64,000 nucleotides of DNA from Bacillota bacterium (lineage in GTDB: Bacteria; Bacillota; Sulfobacillia; JAMCWA01): NCBI GenBank assembly GCA_023475165.1, contig JAMCWA010000003.1, positions 1-64,000 of the forward strand, in the 5' to 3' direction. Made by a program: the position numbers and the translations under genes. This document shows, one piece after another, positions 36,920 to 45,137 of the stretch. Position 1 is the stretch's first letter; every line of letters starts with the position of its first letter. The notes beneath the pieces were generated by a model. The model was not told where the DNA came from, searched no databases, and was given only the letters and a program-made list of their open reading frames with translations.

Positions 36920-38794
36920 TTGGGCACGATCACAATGGCAAGGAGCGTGACCTTTTTGAGCAAGGGTTTTTTGCGCGTGGCCTGCCTGCAACTGCAGGCT
37001 TTCGATTTACTGCATTCAGAGGAGGCCTTGGGGCATGCCCTGGCTATGGTAGACCAGGCCGCCCGGGAGAAGCCAGATCTTTTGGTCCTGCCGGAATGCG
37101 CTTATCCAGCCTACTATCTGGATGGTTGGGAGAAGGTCTCTCTCCGCCCCTGGGAGGAGATCCTGGCCATCTTTGGCGAGAGGGCCCGCCGGCACGCCCT
37201 GGAGATGGTGGTTGGCCTGGCGGAACTTTATCCCACCAGCCCGGCCTACAATTCCTCTTTTTATCTGGACGCCGGGGGCAGGGTCCGCCACCGGGCCAGG
37301 AAGCAGTTCCTCTGGCATTTTGACTCTCGCTGGTTTACCCCAGGGAACGATTTGGAATCACTGGCGACACCTTACGGGACGGCCGGACTTTTCATCTGCG
37401 CTGACGGTCGGGTGCCGGAGATTACCCGGACCCTGGCACTGCAGGGAAGCCGTATCTTTCTTAACAGCACAAACTGGGTGAGCAGTGGCGGTTCTTGGGA
37501 CAACCTCCCTAATCCCCAGGCTGACTACCTGATGCGGGTCCGCTCTCTGGAGAACAACGCCTGGATCGTCTCGGCCAATAAGGTAGGGATAGAACAGGAT
37601 GCCGTCGTTTATTGCGGCAAGAGTCAGGTGACGTCGCCGGAAGGAAAAGTGGTGGCCATAGCCTCTAACTGGAAACCAGAGGTGTTGACCTACGATATCC
37701 CCCTTGAGGAAGGGACCGGGCTGGTGGCAATACCCGATGGCCTGGTGGATGGGCGCCTGGACATAAAGAAGGCGCGCCGCCCAGAGACTTACACTTCCCT
37801 CTCCTTGACTACGCCGGAACCCTCCTCTTCCGATAGACGGGATGTTACCCCAGAGCCTGCTGACTCTGTTCGCCAGGAGCCTTTTGAGCCACCTATCACA
37901 ACTGCTGGCTACGGCGAGAGCCCCGCCAAAGCTGGTCCGAAGGCGATTCTGGCAGCCGCAGTGCAGCTCTCTCTTGAAGGAGGCGAGAGAGCGCTGGCTC
38001 GGGTGGAGGACTTCCTGCGCAAGGCTCAGGTCTTGGGAGCCGACCTGGTCCTTTTTCCCGAGACGGAAGTTAAGGAAATTCAGCCGGCCGAGGAGACGGG
38101 GAAGCTGGAAAGGGTTTTAGAGCTTAGCCGGCAGTATCCTTTCCTCATCGGCTGGGTCGGGGTAGAAGGAACTGCTGCGGAGGGGCTCGAGGAGAGCCAG
38201 GGAAAGGCCGGATTTTTCCGGACGGCGCGGCTCCTTCATCGGGGGCGGGTTTTGGGTCGTTACCGCAAGGTTCATCTGGAGAGGGACGAGGAAGGCCTCT
38301 TTCTGCCCGGAGACGAGGGATACCACATCATAGAGACGCCGGTCGGACGAGTGGGGTTCCTTTTGGGCTATGAAGGTCTGCTCCCCGAGGTGCCTCGCGC
38401 CTTAACGTTGCAGGGTGCTGACATTATCCTCTGGCCGGTCCGTTTCTCGGTCAACCGTCAGCATCTCTTTGCCCGTGCTCGGGCCATGGAAAATAGGGTC
38501 TTTGTGGTCGCGACCAATGCCTTGCTTAGAAGAGGCCGGGTTCCTAAAGAGGACGAGGCGGAGAGCCTTTCACTAGGCCCCGAATTTGATCGAACTTGGT
38601 CTGGAGGTGGAAGCCTCATCGTGGGGCCGGGGGGACAAGCTCTGGCCGAGGCCTTGGCGGGGCGTCCCCAGATTATCACCGCCACCCTTCAGCCGATTCA
38701 GGCCCGCTTCAAGGGGGTTGTGCCGGGCACTGATGTCCTGGTAAACCGAAGACCAGTACTCTACCAGGAGATCACGAGAGGGGGACGGGTGTGA
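36920..38794 (+). CDS. Tandem nitrilase-superfamily fusion, second domain lacking the catalytic Cys
   Basis: 624 residues with two carbon-nitrogen hydrolase domains. Domain 1 (about 12-290) keeps the Glu-Lys-Cys triad: LPECAYP, HRARKQFLW and FICADGR. Domain 2 (about 345-600) has the Glu (FPETEVK) and Lys (RYRKVHLE), but the expected C.E motif reads GFLLGYEGLLPEV, with glycine (GGC) for cysteine, so it is probably a pseudo-enzyme with a structural or regulatory role. A Pro/Ser-rich linker joins them. The amide or nitrile substrate is unknown. TTG start at 36920 after GGGAG; ATG 36935 is an alternative. Not obviously in an operon with recG or trp genes. Confidence 0.85.
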   Translation: MGTITMARSVTFLSKGFLRVACLQLQAFDLLHSEEALGHALAMVDQAAREKPDLLVLPECAYPAYYLDGWEKVSLRPWEEILAIFGERARRHALEMVVGLAELYPTSPAYNSSFYLDAGGRVRHRARKQFLWHFDSRWFTPGNDLESLATPYGTAGLFICADGRVPEITRTLALQGSRIFLNSTNWVSSGGSWDNLPNPQADYLMRVRSLENNAWIVSANKVGIEQDAVVYCGKSQVTSPEGKVVAIASNWKPEVLTYDIPLEEGTGLVAIPDGLVDGRLDIKKARRPETYTSLSLTTPEPSSSDRRDVTPEPADSVRQEPFEPPITTAGYGESPAKAGPKAILAAAVQLSLEGGERALARVEDFLRKAQVLGADLVLFPETEVKEIQPAEETGKLERVLELSRQYPFLIGWVGVEGTAAEGLEESQGKAGFFRTARLLHRGRVLGRYRKVHLERDEEGLFLPGDEGYHIIETPVGRVGFLLGYEGLLPEVPRALTLQGADIILWPVRFSVNRQHLFARARAMENRVFVVATNALLRRGRVPKEDEAESLSLGPEFDRTWSGGGSLIVGPGGQALAEALAGRPQIITATLQPIQARFKGVVPGTDVLVNRRPVLYQEITRGGRV

Positions 38795-38831
38795 GGAGGC
38801 CAGAATTCCAGCCTGAAACAAACCAGGTACT

Positions 38832-38878
38832 CCCAGGAGACCGCTGAAAAATCCCCATCTGCGTCGACAGTCTCCCAG
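38832..38878. repeat. Short MITE-like repeat with perfect 5-bp flanking duplications
   Basis: An element of about 37 bp, GAGACCGCTGAAAAAT ... GCGTCGACAGTCT, flanked on both sides by CCCAG (38832-38836 and 38874-38878). This is one of the clearest cases of an apparent target duplication. It lies after the nitrilase gene. Confidence 0.75.
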
Positions 38879-38963
38879 GGCGATGCTCGGCCGGCAATCG
38901 CCCGACCGTTGGCGCAACGGATGAAGGGCCTTGACGTGTCCCTGAAACATCAGGAAAATACCC

Positions 38964-38992
38964 TTGACACGATGGAGATGACGTGATATACT
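38964..38992 (+). promoter_or_regulatory. SigmaA-type promoter of the trp operon
   Basis: TTGACA (38964-38969), 17-bp spacer, TATACT (38987-38992). It starts transcription near 38999, just before the T-box leader. Confidence 0.85.
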
Positions 38993-38999
38993 CCGTGCA

Positions 39000-39447
39000 A
39001 GTGAACAGGGTTAAAGGCGATGACCGGGAAGAGTAAGGGGATTCCAGGCGCCAAAAGCGAGCCGGTGATAGTGAAAGACCGGTGCGTACCGGTCCCCCGA
39101 ATGGGCCCGTGAGCTGTGAACCGAAAAGGGTCGCCGTTATTGCAGATCGGCGAGCCGGGAGTAGGCTTCATCGGATCTCTCACCGTGAAAAGGGAGAGGG
39201 TATCGGTTAGAACCTGTACCCGGCGAGGGGTGAATCGGTCCCCAGTACCGATTTCATCCAAAGTGGGTGGCACCACGGAAGCGAGCCTTTCGTCCCGATT
39301 GGACGGAGGGCTTTTTTGTTGTAGGCTGCGCCGCGTTATCGCCGGAGCCGGCCAACTGGTACCTGATGAGGGAGGCGGCGGCAAGCCGCCTAAATAGGGT
39401 GGCACCACGGAGGCCTTTCGTCCCTTGGACGAGGGGTCCTTTTTGTT
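39000..39447 (+). promoter_or_regulatory. Tryptophan T-box leader with two antiterminator/terminator units
   Basis: The leader RNA senses uncharged tRNA-Trp. The stem I region includes GATGACCGGGAAGAGTAAG; the specifier reads GAA-TGG (Trp codon at 39102-39104), aligned with GAA-TAC in the aroF leader. The first T-box motif GTGGGTGGCACCACGG (39264-39278) is followed by a terminator (AGCCTTTCGTCC / GGACGGAGGGCT, then TTTTTT). A second motif, TAGGGTGGCACCACGG (39395-39410), is followed by another terminator (CTTTCGTCCC / GGACGAGGGG, TTTTT). Only 72 nt, with one GGCGGC/GCCGCC hairpin, separate them, too little for a second complete stem I. Confidence 0.9.
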
Positions 39448-39558
39448 TCTGGCGAAAGCTATTCAGAAGCGGCTGGTGCAAGGGCTGAGAACTCAGGTCG
39501 TCAACGAAAGGTCGAATTGGCGAAAGACTTCATTGTCGAGGTCCGGGAGGTGAATTGC

Positions 39559-41022
39559 TTGTATCATCCTTCTTTAGAAGAGTATCTTCTTTTGGCCCAG
39601 CCAGGATCAGGTGGAGTCATTCCGGTCTATGAGCGGTTCCTGGCCGATACTGAGACCCCTGTTTCCCTATACCGCAAGCTGGCTCGTGGCAGGAACTCCT
39701 ATCTTCTGGAGAGCATAGAAGGAGGGGAAAGGGTAGCCAGGTATTCTTTCTTAGGTTTCGAGCCCTTCTTGATCCTTCGGAATTGGTCCGATCGGAACGA
39801 GATGGAAGGGGAGGGCAAGACTACCGTCCACTACGGTTCACCCTTCGGACTCCTGCGCCAGACGTTGGAACAATATGCGGCCAGAGGAGACCAGGGGTTG
39901 CCGCGTTTTTACGGCGGGGCGGTTGGCTACTTTGGCTATGAGACTGTCCGACACCTGGAGAGAATCAGAGGCCTGGAGGTGAACTCTTTTTCTCCGGCTA
40001 TCCCGAATGCCGTCTTCCTCCTCACCGAGGTAGTGGTAATCTTCGATCACGTCCGGAGGGACATCACGGTGGTGGTCAATACCCGGCCCGGCGCAGACCC
40101 AGAGACGAGCTATCGGGCTGCCCAGGAAAGGATCGAAACAATTCTACGGGCCATTAGCCAGACGGACCGCACTGGGGAAGGGAAGGAAGGGGGAGTCGGA
40201 AGCTCCTTTGTCCCCGAGATGACGCGCGCTGTCTTTGAGGAGCAGGTAAGGAGAGCCAAAGAGTATATCCGAGCCGGTGACATCTTTCAGGTGGTCTTAT
40301 CACAGCGTTTTGTGGCCAACTTTGCCGGGGATCCTTTTTGGCTCTACCGGAGGCTCCGGCAGATAAACCCCTCTCCCTATATGTTCTACCTTGATCTGGG
40401 AGATCTGCAGCTGGTAGGGGCATCCCCGGAGATGCTGGTGCGGGTCGAAGGAAAAGAGGTTCAGGTGCGGCCCATCGCGGGTACGCGTCGCCGCGGGCAT
40501 ACGGAAGAAGAGGATCGGGGGTTGGGAGAGGAACTCCTGGCGGACGAGAAGGAGAGGGCGGAACATGTGATGCTGGTGGACTTGGGGCGAAACGACCTGG
40601 GCCGCGTTGCCAGGTTTGGTAGTGTGGAGGTGACCAACTTCATGAGCCTGGAGCGATACTCTCACGTTATTCATATCGTGTCCGAGGTCAAAGGAGAGCT
40701 ACGCGAGGGTCTTGGCGCATTTGACGCTTTGCAGGCCTGTTTCCCAGCCGGGACCGTGTCTGGTGCTCCCAAGGTTAGAGCGATGGAGATAATCGCCGAA
40801 CTGGAGGGTAAGCCGCGCGGTCCCTATGCCGGTGCTGTCGGCTACTTCGGTTTCAATGGACAGATGGACACATGCATCACCATACGAACCATGGTGCTGA
40901 CGGACGGTAAGGTCTACTTGCAGACGGGTGCCGGCATTGTGGCTGATTCTGTACCCGAGCGGGAGTATGAGGAAACCCTGAACAAAGCCAGGGGTATGAT
41001 GCAGGTCCTGGAAGGCTGCTGA
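39559..41022 (+). CDS. trpE: Anthranilate synthase component I
   Basis: Converts chorismate to anthranilate with TrpG supplying ammonia. 487 residues. The frame opens at TTG 39517, but a consensus GGGAGGTG six bases before TTG 39559 and the usual family start (YHPSLEEYLLLA) favour the latter. Motifs: LLESIEGGE (tryptophan feedback site), IRAGDIFQVVLSQR, GASPEMLVR, IAGTRRRG, PAGTVSGAPKVRA. First gene behind the Trp T-box; 15 bp before trpG. Confidence 0.95.
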   Translation: MYHPSLEEYLLLAQPGSGGVIPVYERFLADTETPVSLYRKLARGRNSYLLESIEGGERVARYSFLGFEPFLILRNWSDRNEMEGEGKTTVHYGSPFGLLRQTLEQYAARGDQGLPRFYGGAVGYFGYETVRHLERIRGLEVNSFSPAIPNAVFLLTEVVVIFDHVRRDITVVVNTRPGADPETSYRAAQERIETILRAISQTDRTGEGKEGGVGSSFVPEMTRAVFEEQVRRAKEYIRAGDIFQVVLSQRFVANFAGDPFWLYRRLRQINPSPYMFYLDLGDLQLVGASPEMLVRVEGKEVQVRPIAGTRRRGHTEEEDRGLGEELLADEKERAEHVMLVDLGRNDLGRVARFGSVEVTNFMSLERYSHVIHIVSEVKGELREGLGAFDALQACFPAGTVSGAPKVRAMEIIAELEGKPRGPYAGAVGYFGFNGQMDTCITIRTMVLTDGKVYLQTGAGIVADSVPEREYEETLNKARGMMQVLEGC

Positions 41023-41037
41023 GGGGAGGACGGCCAA

Positions 41038-41610
41038 GTGATCCTGGTCATCGATAACTACGATTCCTTCACCTACAACCTGGTGCAACTGCTGGGGAGC
41101 CTGGGGACCGAGGTCCAGGTTTTCAGAAACGACGCCATTGACCTGCCAACCATAGCGAGACTGGCCCCGGTGGGCATCGTTCTCTCTCCGGGACCGGGCC
41201 GACCGGAGGAAGCCGGGATCAGCCTGGGGGTAATCACCCGTTTTGGGGCCAATCTCCCCATTTTGGGTGTCTGCCTGGGCCATCAGGCTATCGCCCAGGC
41301 CTACGGCGGAAGGGTGGTCCGGGGTCGGGAACCGGTTCACGGCAAGGTCTCCCGGATCAGGCACGATGGAAAAACCATTTACCAGGGAATTGCCGGCGAT
41401 TTCCAGGCCACCCGGTACCACTCCCTGGTGGTGGAAGAGGAAAGCCTACCGGCCGTACTGAAGGTCTCCGCCCGTACCCCTGACGGCGTCATCATGGGCA
41501 TCCGGCATCGTAACTTTCCGGTGGAAGGGGTACAGTTTCATCCCGAGTCTATCTTGACCGGGGAGGGAAGGAGGTTGTTGGCCAACTTTCTGGCCCTGGC
41601 CCGAGGATAA
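41038..41610 (+). CDS. trpG: Anthranilate synthase component II, glutamine amidotransferase
   Basis: Releases ammonia from glutamine for TrpE and may also serve para-aminobenzoate synthesis. 190 residues with the triad of class I amidotransferases: Cys in GVCLGHQAI, and His and Glu in VQFHPESI. DNYDSFTYNLVQ starts the protein. GTG start. A repeat copy of about 40 bp lies between it and trpD. Confidence 0.95.
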   Translation: MILVIDNYDSFTYNLVQLLGSLGTEVQVFRNDAIDLPTIARLAPVGIVLSPGPGRPEEAGISLGVITRFGANLPILGVCLGHQAIAQAYGGRVVRGREPVHGKVSRIRHDGKTIYQGIAGDFQATRYHSLVVEEESLPAVLKVSARTPDGVIMGIRHRNFPVEGVQFHPESILTGEGRRLLANFLALARG

Positions 41611-41630
41611 AGAGATCTTAGGCCGCCCTT

Positions 41631-41672
41631 GGATTGCGCCACACAGATGGGGTTTTATCAGCGCTCTCCTAT
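41631..41672. repeat. Short MITE-like repeat copy between trpG and trpD
   Basis: GATTGCGCCACACAGATGGGG then TTTTATCAGCGCTCTCCTATG: the inner GCGCCACA segment and the outer terminus are fused without any other interior. It lies inside the trp operon upstream of the trpD ribosome site. Confidence 0.6.
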
Positions 41673-41701
41673 GGCCGGAGGAGCAAAGGAGGAGAGGCAT
41701 T

Positions 41702-42766
41702 ATGCTCAGGGATTTCATCCGCAAAGTAACGTTGAGGGAGAACTTGACCCTGTCCGAGGCCAGGGAGGCCATGGAATTGATCATGACCGGGCAAAGTACG
41801 GTGACGGAATTGGCGGGGTACCTGGTAGCCCTCAAGATGAAGGGGGAGACAGTGGAAGAGATTACCGGCTCGGCCTTGGCCATGCGCGCGAAAGCCCTGC
41901 CGGTCACCCCTCTGGCCAAGGAAGTGGTGGATACCTGCGGTACCGGCGGTGATGGCAGCACGAGCTTCAACATCTCCACGACGGCTGCCCTGATCGTAGC
42001 CGGCGCGGGAATTCCTGTTGCCAAACACGGTAACCGGGCAGTTTCGGGTCGGAGTGGCAGTGCCGACCTGTTGGAAGCCCTGGGGGTCAACCTTGACCTT
42101 ACCCCCAGTGAAATGGCCAAGTGCATCGATGCGGTGGGAATCGGCTTTCTTTTCGCCCCCAGACTGCACCCGGCCATGAAACATGCGGCCGGACCGCGCC
42201 GTGAGCTGGGCATCAGAAGCATTTTTAACCTCTTGGGACCCTTGACTAACCCGGCCGGGGCACAAAGCCAGCTCATCGGCGTCTATGACCCTAGCCTGAC
42301 GGAAACCATCGCCGGGGTTTTACAGAACCTGGGCCTGTGCCGGGCCATGGTGGTACACGGGTGTGGCGGCTTGGACGAGGTATCCCTGGCCGGCTGGACG
42401 CGGGTTACGGAATTGAAAGAGGGGAACCTCAAGACCTATGATCTGTATCCGGAGGATTTTGGGCTGACGTCGGTGGCCCTTTCCGAGATTCAAGGGGGAG
42501 GGCCGGAAGAAAACGCCCAGATTAGCCGAGAGATCCTGGCCGGGGTGCGAAACGGCCGGCGTCAGGTGGCTTTAGCCAACGCTGCCCTGGCGCTGGTGGT
42601 GGCCGGGGCCGCCAAGACTCCTCGCCAGGGCGTTGCCCTGGCGGCTCGGGCCATTGATTCCGGGAGGGCAGCGAAAAAACTGGAGGAACTCAGGGCCTTT
42701 ACCTCAGGGATGCTTTCCCCAAATCAGACAGTGGCTGTGGGAGGCGAGAGCCATGGAAAGATCTAA
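41702..42766 (+). CDS. trpD: Anthranilate phosphoribosyltransferase
   Basis: Transfers phosphoribosyl from PRPP to anthranilate. 354 residues. CGTGGDGSTSFNIST (PRPP loop), KHGNRAVSGRSGSADLLEALG and LGPLTNPAGA are conserved. AAAGGAGGAGAGG precedes the ATG. Confidence 0.95.
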   Translation: MLRDFIRKVTLRENLTLSEAREAMELIMTGQSTVTELAGYLVALKMKGETVEEITGSALAMRAKALPVTPLAKEVVDTCGTGGDGSTSFNISTTAALIVAGAGIPVAKHGNRAVSGRSGSADLLEALGVNLDLTPSEMAKCIDAVGIGFLFAPRLHPAMKHAAGPRRELGIRSIFNLLGPLTNPAGAQSQLIGVYDPSLTETIAGVLQNLGLCRAMVVHGCGGLDEVSLAGWTRVTELKEGNLKTYDLYPEDFGLTSVALSEIQGGGPEENAQISREILAGVRNGRRQVALANAALALVVAGAAKTPRQGVALAARAIDSGRAAKKLEELRAFTSGMLSPNQTVAVGGESHGKI

Positions 42767-43064
42767 CGATATCACCTCTGCCGGAACCATTCTTCATTCT
42801 AAGGATCTCAAAGCAGAAGGGATTGACGTTGAGGGCTTCGCTAAAGGGCCAGGTTGGACCCGAGTCGAAAGGAACCTTCTTGCCCCGCCGAGGGGTGATG
42901 AGGATACGGGAACGTGCAGGAGGATAGAACTCGTGGGCGATGAAGGGATCCGGCTGGCAGAATCCCACTCGGAAGGGGGAGCACCGGTCGGGCGAAACCA
43001 TCCGAACGAAAACGGCCGGCGATTGGATGTTAATCTCCTGGGAGGGAAGGTCTTTGTTCCTTGA
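42753..43064 (+). CDS. Doubtful small ORF in the trpD-trpC gap
   Basis: A 103-residue frame starting at an ATG inside the trpD end, with GGGAGGCGAGAG upstream, and overlapping the trpC start. It is rich in Gly, Arg, Glu and Asn and has no recognisable domain, membrane segment or secondary structure pattern. It fills a 290-bp gap that trp operons usually lack. The composition resembles the low-complexity insert found in trpC just downstream, so this may be spacer DNA, not a gene. Confidence 0.25.
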   Translation: MERSNDITSAGTILHSKDLKAEGIDVEGFAKGPGWTRVERNLLAPPRGDEDTGTCRRIELVGDEGIRLAESHSEGGAPVGRNHPNENGRRLDVNLLGGKVFVP

Positions 43065-43989
43065 CCGGATCCTGGCGGAGAAAAGGAAGGAAATTGCCGC
43101 ATTAAGAAAAAGCGAGAAGGGCCAGGGCGTCCTGGCTTTCGCGTCGGCCAAGGGGTTAGGGAGGGGGGACCGGGTGTCCAAACCTTCCAGAGGGCTCGGC
43201 AGAGCAGCCCAGGTATCTATGCCTAGGGAGGGACGCGATGAGAAGGATCGCCGGCTTCCATCATACCAGCCCCCCAAGGCCGGATCTGGCAGGAAGGGCG
43301 GAGGAAACCCCTTCCTCAGGGCCATAGGAAGCGGGAAGGGGATCGCTGTTATCGCCGAGATCAAAAAGGGTTCCCCTTCCCGGGGGCTGCTGCGACCGGA
43401 CCTGGAGCCAGGGGGCCTGGCCAGGATCTACCAGGAGAATGGCGCCAGGGCCCTTTCGGTGCTGACGGACCGCACCTTCTTCTACGGGGAGAAGGCATTC
43501 ATACCTGGAGTAAGAAGGGTCACAAACTTACCTATCTTGCGCAAGGATTTCATTCTTGACCCCATCCAGGTGGAGGAAACCTACTGCCTGGGGGCTGATG
43601 CCCTCCTGTTGATAGCCCGGCTTCTCCCGCGGGAGAGCCTGGAGAGCCTTCTTCGTTACGCCGAGAGTCTGGGAATGGAGGCGCTGGTGGAGGTTCACTC
43701 CGAGGAGGACCTGGATAAAGCCGTGTGGTCAGGTGCCCGGTGCGTGGGAATCAATAACCGGGATCTGGAGACCTTTCAGGTGGATTTGGGAGTAACGAGG
43801 AGGTTGGCCCCCCTGGTGCCGGCCGATTGCCTCCTGGTCAGCGAAAGTGGAATTCAGGGGCCGGAGGACTTGCCAGGGCTACTTGAGGTAGGAGTCAAAG
43901 CCGTCCTGGTGGGAGAGTATCTGGTGACCGGGGACCCAGGCCAGCGGTTGGCAGCTTTGGTCCAGGGTGGGTCGCGCTCAAACCGTTAG
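43054..43989 (+). CDS. trpC: Indole-3-glycerol phosphate synthase
   Basis: TIM-barrel enzyme closing the indole ring. 311 residues against about 260 for the family. It starts at TTG 43054 (FLDRILAEKRKEIAAL, the normal first helix), eight bases after GGGAGG. The core is intact: VIAEIKKGSPSRG, LRKDFILDPIQVEE, GADALLLIARLL, GINNRDLETFQVD and SESGIQ. Between helix 1 and the barrel (roughly residues 25-85) there is an extra Arg/Gly/Ser/Pro-rich segment of about 45 residues with no counterpart in the family. Confidence 0.93.
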   Translation: MFLDRILAEKRKEIAALRKSEKGQGVLAFASAKGLGRGDRVSKPSRGLGRAAQVSMPREGRDEKDRRLPSYQPPKAGSGRKGGGNPFLRAIGSGKGIAVIAEIKKGSPSRGLLRPDLEPGGLARIYQENGARALSVLTDRTFFYGEKAFIPGVRRVTNLPILRKDFILDPIQVEETYCLGADALLLIARLLPRESLESLLRYAESLGMEALVEVHSEEDLDKAVWSGARCVGINNRDLETFQVDLGVTRRLAPLVPADCLLVSESGIQGPEDLPGLLEVGVKAVLVGEYLVTGDPGQRLAALVQGGSRSNR

Positions 43990-44025
43990 GATGCGGACAG
44001 AGAAGGACTTGCGGGGGAAAGACAA

Positions 44026-44763
44026 GTGAAGCGGGTACTGGTAAAGATCTGTGGCATTAAGACCCTCCAGGCTGCTTGGGCAGCTGTGGAGGCCGGAGCC
44101 GATATGGTTGGCTTTGTTTTCGCCCCCAGCCGGCGGCGGATAGAGCCGTCTTTGGCCCGGGAAATAACGCTCCGGCTCCCCAAGGAGGTTTGGAAGGTCG
44201 GGGTCTTCGTCAACGAAGAAAAAGAAACAGTCCAGGCGTTGGCGGATTTATGTCATTTAGACGTGATTCAGTTGCACGGACAGGAGTCACCGGAATACTG
44301 TCAAGGTTTTAAACAAAAGGTCTTTAAAGCCTGGCACATTCCTCCCCCCGGAAGGCAGGGGATATCGGCGGAAAGGGACTGCGCCCGTGCTTGCAACCTG
44401 GCAGAGAGGGGAAAAGGGTCGGCTGATGGGAAAACCACCTGGCCAGAGACGACTGGCGACAAACTGCGGCAAGAAAGAGAACTCCTCTGGCTACGGATGG
44501 GGCGCTATCAGGTGACCGCTTTCCTCCTGGACACCCTGGTGCAGGGAGGTCCGGGCGGCACGGGCCTGAGTCTGGATTGGAATCTGGCCTCTGAACTGGC
44601 CCGCCTTTATCCAGTGATCCTGGCCGGAGGACTGACACCAGAAAGGGTGGCTGAGGCCGTCCAGCAGGTGCAACCCTTGGGGGTAGATGTCTCCAGCGGT
44701 GTCGAGACCGACGGGGAAAAGGACCCGGCGAAGATGAGGGCCTTCATCGCGGCGGTCTCTTAG
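44026..44763 (+). CDS. trpF: Phosphoribosylanthranilate isomerase
   Basis: Amadori isomerase, 245 residues against about 205 usually. KICGIKT (catalytic Cys), GFVFAPSRR, IQLHGQESPEYC, FLLDT (catalytic Asp), GGTGLSLDW and LAGGLTPERV are conserved. A segment of about 45 residues (roughly 110-155), rich in Arg, Ala, Gly and Thr, is inserted before the FLLDT strand. GTG start with GGGGGAAAG upstream. The stop codon is part of CTTAG, the apparent 5-bp duplication of the following repeat element. Confidence 0.93.
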   Translation: MKRVLVKICGIKTLQAAWAAVEAGADMVGFVFAPSRRRIEPSLAREITLRLPKEVWKVGVFVNEEKETVQALADLCHLDVIQLHGQESPEYCQGFKQKVFKAWHIPPPGRQGISAERDCARACNLAERGKGSADGKTTWPETTGDKLRQERELLWLRMGRYQVTAFLLDTLVQGGPGGTGLSLDWNLASELARLYPVILAGGLTPERVAEAVQQVQPLGVDVSSGVETDGEKDPAKMRAFIAAVS

Positions 44764-44999
44764 GAAACCGCTGAAAAACCCCCATCTGCGGTGTGGCGCA
44801 ATCTGCAAGAGAGAACCTTTTTATTAAAGGGGCGTTACTATTGCAGATTGTCGCTCCGGCGGCTCCTCGCTCAATGTACCAACTAGTACGCCTCGCCTCG
44901 AATTGTCGCTCCAGGCATCTGGGCTGACTTGAGGTCTCGCCCTAACGGTATCTCGGGCGCGCTGACCACTCAAAACGCAGTTTTCCAGCGGTCTCTTAG
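44759..44999. repeat. Complete MITE-like repeat with CTTAG flanks after trpF
   Basis: Left end GAAACCGCTGAAAAAC, right end GTTTTCCAGCGGTCT, flanked by CTTAG on both sides (44759-44763 and 44995-44999). Interior modules in order: GTGGCGCAATCTGCAAG; the self-complementary GTCGCTCCGGCGGCTCC block; and CTTGAGGTCTCGCCC..ACTCAAAACGCAG. This copy is the best reference for the family. Confidence 0.85.
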
Positions 45000-45119
45000 G
45001 AAACCGCTGAAAACCCCCATCTGCGGTGTGGCGCAATCCGCCAGCCGAAGTCTTTCCTAAAATGGGACGCGATTATAGCGGATTCTGGCGCAATCGCCAG
45101 GAGAAGTTCTCCGAAAATG
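45000..45119. repeat. Second repeat copy abutting the first, upstream of trpB
   Basis: Begins at the shared CTTAG with GAAACCGCTGAAAACCCCC and contains two degenerate units of the GCGCAATC..TCTTTCCTAAAATGGGACG type. No right terminus is seen; it runs into the trpB ribosome site. Together the two copies put 370 bp between trpF and trpB. Confidence 0.7.
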
Positions 45120-45137
45120 TGGGGAGGAGATAATCAG

